Source of the DNA: Erythrobacter sp. UBA2510
GTDB lineage: Bacteria; Pseudomonadota; Alphaproteobacteria; Sphingomonadales; Sphingomonadaceae
Length of the DNA: 7,374 bases
Reading direction: 5' to 3'
Assembly (NCBI GenBank): GCA_002341345.1
Contig: DDNW01000007.1
Coordinates: forward strand, 787 to 8,160
In this document: positions 1-6,782 of the stretch, in pieces
Numbering within the stretch: the first letter of the stretch is position 1
Layout of the letters: each line of letters opens with the position of its first letter
Program-made: the position numbers and the translations under genes
The notes under the pieces: model-generated
Seen by the model: the letters and a program-made list of their open reading frames with translations, nothing else
What the model was told of the DNA's origin: nothing
Database searches by the model: none

Positions 1-1479
<1,479 letters not shown>

Positions 1480-1686
1480 TGTTCTTGCGCCCGCCTGATC
1501 GCGGGCGCGGGTACGGCTTCGCCCAGATGGGCTAAGCCCGCCTGCTGATGGTGGGTCGGCCTTTGGTTCGCTTGCACGAACATATAAGGCGCACCATATT
1601 TGTTGTGATATACCCCTTGCGAAAGCGACAACGTCGCAATAAAGGGCTGCCTCCGCACCTCCCAGGGTGTGGAACACAAGTGGAAC
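1480..1686. other. Intergenic region upstream of tRNA-Ala
   Basis: No coding sequence is supported here. The left end has a GC-rich hairpin (separate entry). The stretch 1571-1645 is locally AT-richer than the surroundings and is the likely place for the tRNA promoter. One weak candidate is TTGCGA (1617-1622), 17 bases, TAAAGG (1640-1645), which matches sigma-70 consensus poorly in the -10 box. Another is TATAAG at 1583-1588, without a well-spaced -35. Neither is firm. Confidence 0.35.
1487..1508 (+). terminator. GC-rich hairpin after the FYDLN gene, possible terminator
   Basis: Perfect 8-bp inverted repeat GCGCCCGC (1487-1494) and GCGGGCGC (1501-1508) around a 6-base loop, eight bases after the stop codon of the upstream gene. 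No T-run follows on the plus strand, so it is not a canonical intrinsic terminator. It may cap or stabilise the 3' end instead. Confidence 0.35.
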
Positions 1687-1762
<76 letters not shown>

Positions 1763-1766
1763 CTTT

Positions 1767-1786
1767 CCGGATATGCTGATATCCGG
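1767..1786. repeat. Perfect 8-bp hairpin just after tRNA-Ala
   Basis: CCGGATAT (1767-1774) and ATATCCGG (1779-1786) are exact inverted repeats around GCTG, four bases after the tRNA CCA end. No T-run follows. It could act as a 3' processing or transcript-end structure for the tRNA precursor; that role is inferred from position only. Confidence 0.55.
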
Positions 1787-1814
1787 CCATTATCGGGCTG
1801 CAAACGGCAGCGCT

Positions 1815-1869
1815 CTGCGCTTCCGGTGCTCACGGACAGAAAGTCCGCTGCGCTCCGGGTCTTGAGCAC
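1815..1869. repeat. Nested palindromic element, REP-like
   Basis: Outer arms GTGCTCA (1826-1832) and TGAGCAC (1863-1869) enclose a second hairpin, CGGAC (1833-1837), loop AGAAA, GTCCG (1843-1847). A direct repeat, CTGCGCTTCCGG (1815-1826) and CTGCGCTCCGG (1848-1858), overlaps it. Such nested architecture is typical of dispersed intergenic palindromes. It resembles elements I associate with sphingomonad genomes, but only one copy is visible in this window, so dispersal is unproven. Confidence 0.45.
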
Positions 1870-1951
1870 TAGTCGTTTTCGCCTCGATCCTGACCGGATC
1901 TCAACATACCCGGATATATGTTTGGGTTCACAGGGGATTCTCCCCACGCTG

Positions 1952-1981
1952 GCCGACGAGTTCTCGTCCGCCGGCGTTTTT
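1952..1981 (+). terminator. Terminator-like hairpin and T-run upstream of ffh
   Basis: GCCG (1952-1955) can pair with CGGC (1972-1975) around an inner hairpin ACGAG-TT-CTCGT (1956-1967), with an unpaired bulge on the 3' side, followed by G and five T residues (1977-1981). This fits an imperfect intrinsic terminator for the tRNA transcript. A smaller hairpin, GGGGA-TTC-TCCCC (1933-1945), precedes it. It sits only 55 bases before the ffh start, so it could instead be a leader attenuator or fold; the bulge and short outer stem keep confidence moderate. Confidence 0.4.
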
Positions 1982-2036
1982 CGCGTTTTCGCCCGCAAGC
2001 AGTGTGGTGTGACGCAAAGTTGGAGTTGCGACGCGC

Positions 2037-3500
2037 ATGTTCGATACGCTGTCCGATCGCCTGAACGGTGTCTTCGATGCCCTGCGCGGGCGCGGGGCGC
2101 TGAGCGAGGAGGACGTGCGTTCGGCCATGCGCGAGGTGCGCGTCGCGCTGCTCGAGGCCGACGTGGCACTGCCCGTCGCGCGCGACTTCATCAACCGCGT
2201 CACCGAAAAGGCGGTCGGCGCGCAGGTCCTCAAATCGGTCAAGCCGGGCCAGCAGGTCGTCAAGATCGTCAATGACGAGCTGGTCGCGATGCTCGGCGGA
2301 GAAGAGGCGACCGCAGAGGGTTTCCCGCTCAACCTCGACGTCAGGCCCCCGGCGGTGGTGATGATGGTCGGCCTGCAAGGCTCGGGCAAGACCACCAGCA
2401 CCGCCAAGATCGCCAGGCTGCTGAAGGACAAGCAGGGCAAGAAGGCGCTGATGGCCTCGCTCGACGTCAACCGTCCGGCGGCGCAGGAGCAGCTCGCCGT
2501 ACTCGGCCAGCAGGCCGGTGTTGCGACCCTGCCGATCATCGCGGGCCAGCAGCCGGTCGATATTGCCCGGCGCGCGCTCGAATCGGCCAGGCTCCAGAAT
2601 ATCGACGTGCTGCTGCTCGACACCGCCGGCCGCCTGCATGTCGACGAGGCGCTGATGGCCGAGATGAAGGCCGTCGCAAGCGTTGCCAATCCGGCCGAGG
2701 TGCTGCTGGTCGTCGACAGCCTGACCGGTCAGGACGCGGTCAATGTCGCGCAGAGCTTCTCCGACGAGGTGCCGCTGACCGGCGTCGTGCTGACCCGCAT
2801 GGATGGCGATGCGCGCGGCGGCGCGGCGCTGTCCATGCGCGCCGTTACCGGCAAGCCGATCAAGTTTGCCGGTACGGGCGAAAAGCTCGACGCGATCGAG
2901 CGGTTTCACCCGGCGCGCGTGGCCGATCGTATCCTGGGCATGGGCGACGTCGTCTCGCTGGTCGAAAAGGCCGCCGAGACGATCGACAAGGAAGAGGCGG
3001 ATAAGCTCGCCGAGCGCATGCTCAAGGGCAAGTTCGACATGAACGACCTCAGGATGCAGCTCTCCCAGATGCAGAAGATGGGCGGCCTCGGCATGCTGGC
3101 GGGGATGATGCCGGGCATGAAGAAGGCCAAGGCGGCGATGGCGGCCAGCGGCATGGACGACAAGGTGCTGGTCCATATGGATGCGATCATCGGTTCGATG
3201 ACGCCCAAGGAACGCGCGCGGCCCGAATTGCTCAATGCCAAGCGCAAGAAGCGGATTGCAGCGGGCTCCGGAACCTCGGTGCAAGAGGTCAACAAGATCC
3301 TCAAGATGCACCAGGAAATGGGCCGCGCGATGAAGCAGATCAAGAAAATGGGCGGGTTGAAGGGACTCGGCGCGCTGTTCGGTCAGGGCGGCATGGGTGC
3401 GGCCATGCCAGGTCTTGGTCCGGGCGGCGGGATGCCCGGTATGGGCGGTGGCGCTGGCGGCCTGCCGCCGGACCTGCAGAACCTGCTCAACAAGAAGTAG
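2037..3500 (+). CDS. ffh: Signal recognition particle protein Ffh (SRP54 GTPase)
   Basis: Ffh binds 4.5S RNA and hydrophobic signal sequences on the ribosome, then docks with FtsY to deliver inner-membrane proteins co-translationally. The 487 residues show the N domain (1-100) and a G domain with P-loop GLQGSGKT (112-119), DVNRPAA (143-149), DTAGR (195-199), TRMDGDARGG (253-262) and GTGEK (279-283). The Met-rich M domain (about 325-440) includes the RNA-binding RIAAGSGTSVQEVN segment (406-419). A Gly/Met/Pro-rich flexible tail (440-487) is longer than in E. coli Ffh (453 residues) but of the usual character. The ATG has TGGAG 11 bases upstream and the N-terminus MFDTLSDRLNGVF is typical. It lies 45 bases before rpsP, an ffh-rpsP order I recall from other alphaproteobacteria. 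Confidence 0.99.
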   Translation: MFDTLSDRLNGVFDALRGRGALSEEDVRSAMREVRVALLEADVALPVARDFINRVTEKAVGAQVLKSVKPGQQVVKIVNDELVAMLGGEEATAEGFPLNLDVRPPAVVMMVGLQGSGKTTSTAKIARLLKDKQGKKALMASLDVNRPAAQEQLAVLGQQAGVATLPIIAGQQPVDIARRALESARLQNIDVLLLDTAGRLHVDEALMAEMKAVASVANPAEVLLVVDSLTGQDAVNVAQSFSDEVPLTGVVLTRMDGDARGGAALSMRAVTGKPIKFAGTGEKLDAIERFHPARVADRILGMGDVVSLVEKAAETIDKEEADKLAERMLKGKFDMNDLRMQLSQMQKMGGLGMLAGMMPGMKKAKAAMAASGMDDKVLVHMDAIIGSMTPKERARPELLNAKRKKRIAAGSGTSVQEVNKILKMHQEMGRAMKQIKKMGGLKGLGALFGQGGMGAAMPGLGPGGGMPGMGGGAGGLPPDLQNLLNKK

Positions 3501-3545
3501 TTTTTCACAATTTATCAGTTATTTGATTTGGAAAGGTAACACAAA
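3501..3545. other. AT-rich ffh-rpsP spacer
   Basis: This 45-base gap is strikingly AT-rich compared with both GC-rich neighbours. It contains a T-run directly after the ffh stop and GAAAGG (3531-3536), a ribosome binding site for rpsP. It might hold a promoter for the ribosomal operon, but I find no clear -35/-10 pair. There is no hairpin before the T-run, so termination is unlikely. Confidence 0.4.
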
Positions 3546-4055
3546 ATGGCAATTGCACTCAGGCTTTCGCGCGGCGGCGCCAAGCGTCGTCCCTATTACC
3601 GGATCGTGGCGGCGGACAGCCGTTCGCCCCGCGATGGCAAGTATCTGGAGCAGATTGGCACCTACAACCCGATGCTGCCCAAGGATTCGGCCGAGCGCGT
3701 GAAGCTCGACGAAGACCGTGCGCGCTACTGGCTGGGCGTCGGCGCGCAGCCGTCGGACCGCGTCCTGCGTTTCCTCGACGCTGCCGGCATCAAGGAACGT
3801 GCCGCCCGCAACAACCCGAAGAAGGGTGAGCCGGGCGAAGCTGCCAAGGAACGCGCCGAGGAAAAGGCCGCCAAGATCGCTGAAGCCGAAGAAGCCGCCA
3901 AGGCTGCCGAGGAAGAAGCCAAGGCCGCCGCCGAAGCGCCAGCCGAAGAGGCTCCTGCCGAGGAAGCGCCCGCCGAGGAATCTGCTGCCGAAGCGCCTGC
4001 TGAAGAAGCGGCCGCCGAGGAAGCCCCGGCTGAAGAAGAGAAGACCGAGGACTGA
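3546..4055 (+). CDS. rpsP: 30S ribosomal protein S16 with long acidic C-terminal extension
   Basis: S16 is a small-subunit protein that stabilises 16S rRNA folding during 30S assembly. Residues 1-85 carry the conserved core: [21 protein letters not shown], then [16 protein letters not shown] (27-42) and [14 protein letters not shown] (60-73). Typical bacterial S16 ends near residue 80-90. This one continues through a Lys/Arg-containing linker (about 84-110) into an Ala/Glu/Pro tail to residue 169, with repeated APAEE units (131-145 and related blocks). The tail is likely disordered, with a coiled or helical A/E/K stretch at 98-130. From memory, other alphaproteobacterial S16 proteins also have extensions, so this is a lineage trait rather than an error; codon use continues smoothly. 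The start ATG has a good ribosome binding site 9 bases upstream. It is followed after 5 bases by rimM. Confidence 0.98.
   Translation: MAIALRLSRGGAKRRPYYRIVAADSRSPRDGKYLEQIGTYNPMLPKDSAERVKLDEDRARYWLGVGAQPSDRVLRFLDAAGIKERAARNNPKKGEPGEAAKERAEEKAAKIAEAEEAAKAAEEEAKAAAEAPAEEAPAEEAPAEESAAEAPAEEAAAEEAPAEEEKTED
3936..4040 (+). repeat. Imperfect in-frame repeat encoding APAEE units in S16 tail
   Basis: About seven degenerate 15-base units (three in tandem as APAEE at residues 131-145, then variants [20 protein letters not shown]). Synonymous positions differ between units, so the repeat is old or kept at protein level rather than a fresh DNA slippage product. Confidence 0.7.
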
Positions 4056-4060
4056 TCTCC

Positions 4061-4579
4061 TTGGGACAGGACAAGCCCGTTACGCTGGCAGCCATTACCG
4101 GTGCGCATGGCGTGACGGGCGAAGTCCGCCTGAAGCTGTTCGGCGAGGGCCTGCCCACGCTCAAAGCGCACAAGGCGTTCAGCGCTGCTGGTTCGGGCGC
4201 AACGCTGACGCTGAAGAAGGTCCGCGACGACAATAAGGGCGGAGCCATAGCGCGCTTCGCCGAAATCGCCGATCGCACCGCCGCAGAGAAACTGCGTGGT
4301 ACCGTACTGACCGTACCGCGCGCGGCACTGCCGCCGCTTGAACCCGGCGAATATTACTACACGGATCTGATCGGCCTTGCCGCCGTGACGCCAGCGGGCG
4401 AGCCGATAGGCACGGTCGTCAACGTCGAAAACTACGGTGCGGGCGACGTGATCGAAGTCGAGCGTCCTGCTGCCGATGGCAAGCCGGGAAAGCGCTTTCT
4501 GGTGCCCATGCGACCCGAAGCGGTCCCTGAATGGGACGATAAATGCCTGCAAATCCACCCGGATTATCTTGAGAGTTGA
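4061..4579 (+). CDS. rimM: Ribosome maturation factor RimM
   Basis: RimM binds S19 and the 16S rRNA 3' domain and helps late maturation of the 30S head. The 172 residues show the N-terminal RimM domain with AAITGAHGVTGEVRLK (10-25) and a C-terminal PRC barrel that includes GEYYYTDLIGL (96-106), NYGAGDVIEV (124-133) and LVPM (147-150). Length matches the family (about 165-185). The start is TTG at 4061, five bases after the rpsP stop; GAGG at 4047-4050 inside the end of rpsP serves as ribosome binding site, implying translational coupling. No ATG or GTG gives a better N-terminus, since the conserved domain begins within ten residues. In most bacteria trmD follows directly; here four other genes intervene. 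Confidence 0.97.
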   Translation: MGQDKPVTLAAITGAHGVTGEVRLKLFGEGLPTLKAHKAFSAAGSGATLTLKKVRDDNKGGAIARFAEIADRTAAEKLRGTVLTVPRAALPPLEPGEYYYTDLIGLAAVTPAGEPIGTVVNVENYGAGDVIEVERPAADGKPGKRFLVPMRPEAVPEWDDKCLQIHPDYLES

Positions 4580-4629
4580 GCCTGTGTGACAGTTTCGTTA
4601 ATCTCCCCGAAAGAAAAAAGGGTCGGGGG

Positions 4630-5022
4630 ATGAGGGAATTGATGGACACTACCATGACGATGATATCGCTTGGCGGAGGCCTGGCATTGCTGGCGGTACT
4701 GGCGGGCGGGCTTACGCTCGGGTTCGAGCGGTTGCTACCGGGATGGAGCCGGAAGCGGCGCAAGTTCTGGGCTGCGGCGGTGGCCGTAATGGCGCCAATG
4801 TCCTTGGTCTTCGCTGCTTATATCCGTGCCAACAGTATGGTCGATGCAGCACCCTTCGTAATCGGACTGTTCACGCTGACGGCGATCACGCTGTTCCTCG
4901 GGCTGGTCGTATGCCTGCCCGCGGCATGGTTCGTGGACAAGCGGTTGGGCGAAGTTCGGCCCGTCGCGGTCGAATTCGACGATGAACCCGAGCTAGTGCG
5001 GGTCGAAAACCGCATAGGGTAG
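4630..5022 (+). CDS. Hypothetical small inner-membrane protein, three TM segments
   Basis: I do not recognise this family. From ATG 4630 it is 130 residues with predicted membrane segments at about 12-31, 46-64 and 74-101, a basic loop SRKRRK (40-45) between the first two, and an acidic soluble tail (105-130) without known motifs. By the positive-inside rule the first loop is cytoplasmic, which puts the N-terminus and the 65-73 loop... on opposite faces of the first two helices and the C-terminal tail in the cytoplasm. The frame stays open back to a TTG at 4576 that overlaps the rimM stop. ATG 4630 is preferred because AAGGG (4618-4622) sits at good spacing; ATG 4642, preceded by GAGGG, is a close rival. 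It lies 50 bases after rimM and 6 bases before the next gene, so it is probably co-transcribed. Confidence 0.72.
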   Translation: MRELMDTTMTMISLGGGLALLAVLAGGLTLGFERLLPGWSRKRRKFWAAAVAVMAPMSLVFAAYIRANSMVDAAPFVIGLFTLTAITLFLGLVVCLPAAWFVDKRLGEVRPVAVEFDDEPELVRVENRIG

Positions 5023-5028
5023 CCGCTG

Positions 5029-5574
5029 ATGGATGATGCGCTCTGGTCGCGGCTCGAAGCGCATCAGATCGGTCCGGCTGACGCGCCGCTGGGCTTTGCC
5101 GCGCGGCTGGCGCGCGAAAACCGCTGGAGCGAGGACTTCGCGCAAGCCGTCATCGGCGAGTACAAGCGCTTTTGCTATCTGGCCATGACCGCCGGCCATC
5201 CGGTCACACCATCCGACCAGGTCGATCAGGCCTGGCATCTGCACCTGAGTTACAGCCGCGATTATTGGCGCAGATTCTGCCCCGAAGTACTGGGGCAGGA
5301 ACTGCACCACGGGCCGACTTCGGGCAGCGAGGAGGATCGGGCGCGCTTCTTCGAAGATTATGCGCAGACGCTCAAGGCCTACGAGGCGATCTGGGGGCCG
5401 CCGCCTGAGGATATCTGGTCGCCCGCTGCCGAGCGGTTCGGGCGTCAGACGCGCGGCTTCCGCACTTTTCCGGATCGGGTAATCTTTCTGAAGGACCGCG
5501 CAGGTATTGCGAGCCTGCTGTTCATGATGTTCGTCTTGCTCGGAATGGGTTTCGCCTTGGGAAAGCTGCTGTGA
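5029..5574 (+). CDS. GRDP-like (glycine-rich domain-containing protein-like) tail-anchored protein
   Basis: This 181-residue protein resembles the GRDP-like/DUF1399 family (my recognition, not searched), whose hallmark is a W-H-x-H motif followed by Tyr, Cys and His. Here VDQAWHLHLSYSRDYW spans 65-80 (Trp69, His70, His72), Cys84 follows in RRFCPE, and ELHHG places His93 and His94. Cys49 lies upstream. These could form a metal site, which is inference. Residues 1-150 are soluble and mostly helical; one hydrophobic segment (about 159-178) ends two residues before the C-terminus, so it looks tail-anchored with the His/Cys domain in the cytoplasm. ATG 5029 follows the previous stop by 6 bases, with AGGG at 5016-5019. 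Its stop overlaps the next GTG start (GTGA), a sign of translational coupling. The biochemical role is unknown. Confidence 0.8.
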   Translation: MDDALWSRLEAHQIGPADAPLGFAARLARENRWSEDFAQAVIGEYKRFCYLAMTAGHPVTPSDQVDQAWHLHLSYSRDYWRRFCPEVLGQELHHGPTSGSEEDRARFFEDYAQTLKAYEAIWGPPPEDIWSPAAERFGRQTRGFRTFPDRVIFLKDRAGIASLLFMMFVLLGMGFALGKLL

Positions 5575-6377
5575 ACGGAGCAAATCCTCTCGACTGGACC
5601 GCGGTACCGTTCCTGACCTTGTACGGGGTGCTGTTCTTCGTCGCGCTGATCGCCAGCTATGTTATTCTCGACTGGCTGCGGCCTGATGGCGGCAATGCCT
5701 ATGTGACGGACGAGGACGAGCTGGCCTACCTTTCCAAGGGTCGCGACCGGCTGGCGGAGACCGTGGTCTCGCGGCTGATGGCGCATGGTGCGATGCGGGT
5801 GGAGGGCAGCAAGCTCGTCGCACTGCCCGGTCATTCCGGCAGCACCATGGCCGAGCGGGAACTGCTGACAGGCTATGAGCCGAAGCGCTGGAGCAAAGTG
5901 CGCGCAGCCGTCACCGGGCTGGAGAAGGATATCGAACAGCGCCTGATCTTCCGCGGTCTGCTGATGGACAAGGGCGAGGCGCTGCAAATCGGCCTGTTTG
6001 CAGGCCTGCCGTTCCTGCTGCTGATCGGCTTTGGCTATTTCAAGTATGAAGTTGGCGTCGTGCGCGATAAGCCCGTCGGACTTCTCATTTGCTTCATGAT
6101 CGTGACTGCCATCACCTTTCTTGCGCGCTGGTGGGGGGCAAGCCGCCACACCAAGGCCGGCAAGGCGGCGGTCAAGGATGCTCGTTCGCGGGCCGGGCGG
6201 CTGCGCATGGCACCGACCGGGCAGGAAACGGGCATGGCGGTCGCATTGTTCGGCACTGGCGTGCTGGCGACTTCGCCGCTGGGCGATCTGCACCGGATGC
6301 GCGCTTCCTCCGGAGACGGTGGTGGCGGAGGAGACGGCGATGGCGGCTGCGGAGGTGGCTGCGGCGGCTGCGGGTGA
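5571..6377 (+). CDS. TIGR04222-like membrane protein with Gly/Asp/Cys-rich C-terminal tail
   Basis: This 268-residue protein fits, by my recollection, the TIGR04222 family: membrane proteins of unknown function that often end in low-complexity Gly/Cys sequence. Predicted membrane segments lie at about 12-34, 139-157 and 168-186, with a weaker hydrophobic stretch at 221-236. Between the first two is a soluble domain (40-137) with DEDELAYLSKGRDRLAETVVSRL (48-70, not all conserved) and a helical KxEKDIEQRLIFRGLL-type segment near 117-131. From about residue 245 the chain becomes Gly/Asp-rich and ends C-GGG-C-GG-C-G (Cys260, Cys264, Cys267), a possible metal-binding or modified tail. The GTG start overlaps the stop of the GRDP-like gene by four bases, so the two are probably made together and may interact at the membrane. 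Function is not known. Confidence 0.8.
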   Translation: MNGANPLDWTAVPFLTLYGVLFFVALIASYVILDWLRPDGGNAYVTDEDELAYLSKGRDRLAETVVSRLMAHGAMRVEGSKLVALPGHSGSTMAERELLTGYEPKRWSKVRAAVTGLEKDIEQRLIFRGLLMDKGEALQIGLFAGLPFLLLIGFGYFKYEVGVVRDKPVGLLICFMIVTAITFLARWWGASRHTKAGKAAVKDARSRAGRLRMAPTGQETGMAVALFGTGVLATSPLGDLHRMRASSGDGGGGGDGDGGCGGGCGGCG

Positions 6378-6458
6378 GGGTTAGCGTTAGCGTTAGCGTG
6401 AGGGTTCACGCAGGCTCGCTCTTCCCAACAGCCCACATGCAGCGCTAGAGGCGAGCGC
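6378..6458. other. Short spacer with GTTAGC triplet repeat
   Basis: This 81-base gap contains three tandem GTTAGC hexamers (6380-6397) flanked by GTGAGGG on both sides (6374-6380 and 6398-6404), and the ribosome binding site AGAGG (6447-6451) for the next gene. No terminator is seen, so transcription can run on into the following genes. Confidence 0.6.
6380..6397 (+). repeat. Three tandem copies of GTTAGC
   Basis: An exact 6-base unit repeated three times directly after the stop codon of the TIGR04222-like gene, bracketed by GTGAGGG direct repeats. The copy number is low, consistent with replication slippage. Confidence 0.8.
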
Positions 6459-6782
6459 ATGCTCTTCGAACTGCTCATCTTCGCTGCCACGATCCTGGTG
6501 CCATTCGCAATCGGCTTTGGCCTCGCCCATTTCCGGCCCGCGAGCCGCAATTTCCGCAACGCATTGCTGGCGACGCTGCCCGTTTGCCTGCCATTCTTCG
6601 CCTGGGCCCTGTGGATCTCCCTGACCGAGGATCTGAGCTGCACCACGGACCCGTGCGAAAATGTGATGCCGCTCTGGGCGATGGCCTTGTTCGCCATCGG
6701 CGTCCTGACCGGGGTGACCGGTTTCGGCGTCGGCCTGCTGGGTGACACCTATGCCCGCAACCGGGTGAAAAACGCGGGCTGA
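6459..6782 (+). CDS. Hypothetical small membrane protein with loop cysteine pair
   Basis: I do not recognise this 107-residue protein. Membrane segments are predicted at about 2-24, 34-53 and 72-95. Basic residues (Arg26, Arg30, Arg33) between the first two, and the C-terminal ARNRVK, suggest both of these lie in the cytoplasm, so the 54-71 loop should face the periplasm. That loop is acidic and contains Cys61 and Cys66, well placed for a disulfide. The ATG has AGAGG 8-12 bases upstream. Its TGA shares one base with the trmD ATG (TGATG), so trmD translation is likely coupled to this gene. Position suggests membership of the same transcript as rimM and trmD. Confidence 0.78.
   Translation: MLFELLIFAATILVPFAIGFGLAHFRPASRNFRNALLATLPVCLPFFAWALWISLTEDLSCTTDPCENVMPLWAMALFAIGVLTGVTGFGVGLLGDTYARNRVKNAG

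Larger units (their letters stand above)
1763..2036. other. Hairpin-rich spacer between tRNA-Ala and ffh
   Basis: These 274 bases hold no supportable gene. They contain, in order, a perfect 8-bp hairpin (1767-1786), a nested palindrome (1826-1869), a 6-bp inverted repeat (1903-1908 with 1917-1922), a 5-bp hairpin with a 3-base loop (1933-1945), a terminator-like hairpin with T-run (1952-1981), and the ffh ribosome binding site TGGAG (2021-2025). I looked for the conserved core of the 4.5S/SRP RNA, which would fit next to ffh, and did not see it. Confidence 0.5.

Noticed and set aside
1763..2036. 4.5S/SRP RNA gene next to ffh
   Set aside because: The conserved core of the SRP RNA (GGAA tetraloop and symmetric loop region) is not seen in this spacer on either strand.
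1869..3311. Long minus-strand open frame (480 codons)
   Set aside because: Antisense to ffh, rich in His/Arg/Leu as expected for a shadow frame in GC-rich DNA; ffh is unmistakable.
3725..4558. Minus-strand open frame with Ser/Ala-rich repeats (SSAGAS)
   Set aside because: This is the reverse-complement reading of the APAEE repeat in rpsP and of rimM, both clear genes on the plus strand.
4576..4629. Upstream TTG start for the 3-TM protein, overlapping the rimM stop
   Set aside because: No properly spaced ribosome binding site; the added 18 residues are polar and unlike the rest. ATG 4630 or 4642 have better sites.
4604..4630. TCCCC/GGGGA pairing that could mask the start of the 3-TM gene
   Set aside because: Five pairs around a 17-base loop is too weak to claim as a regulatory structure.
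6380..6397. Telomere-like or CRISPR-like repeat
   Set aside because: Only three 6-base units without spacers; too short for either.
6035..6748. Minus-strand frame with NANANPHPQPP and poly-Pro sequence
   Set aside because: Arises from the GTTAGC repeat and the Gly/Cys coding tail read backwards; no domain and it spans two plausible plus-strand genes.
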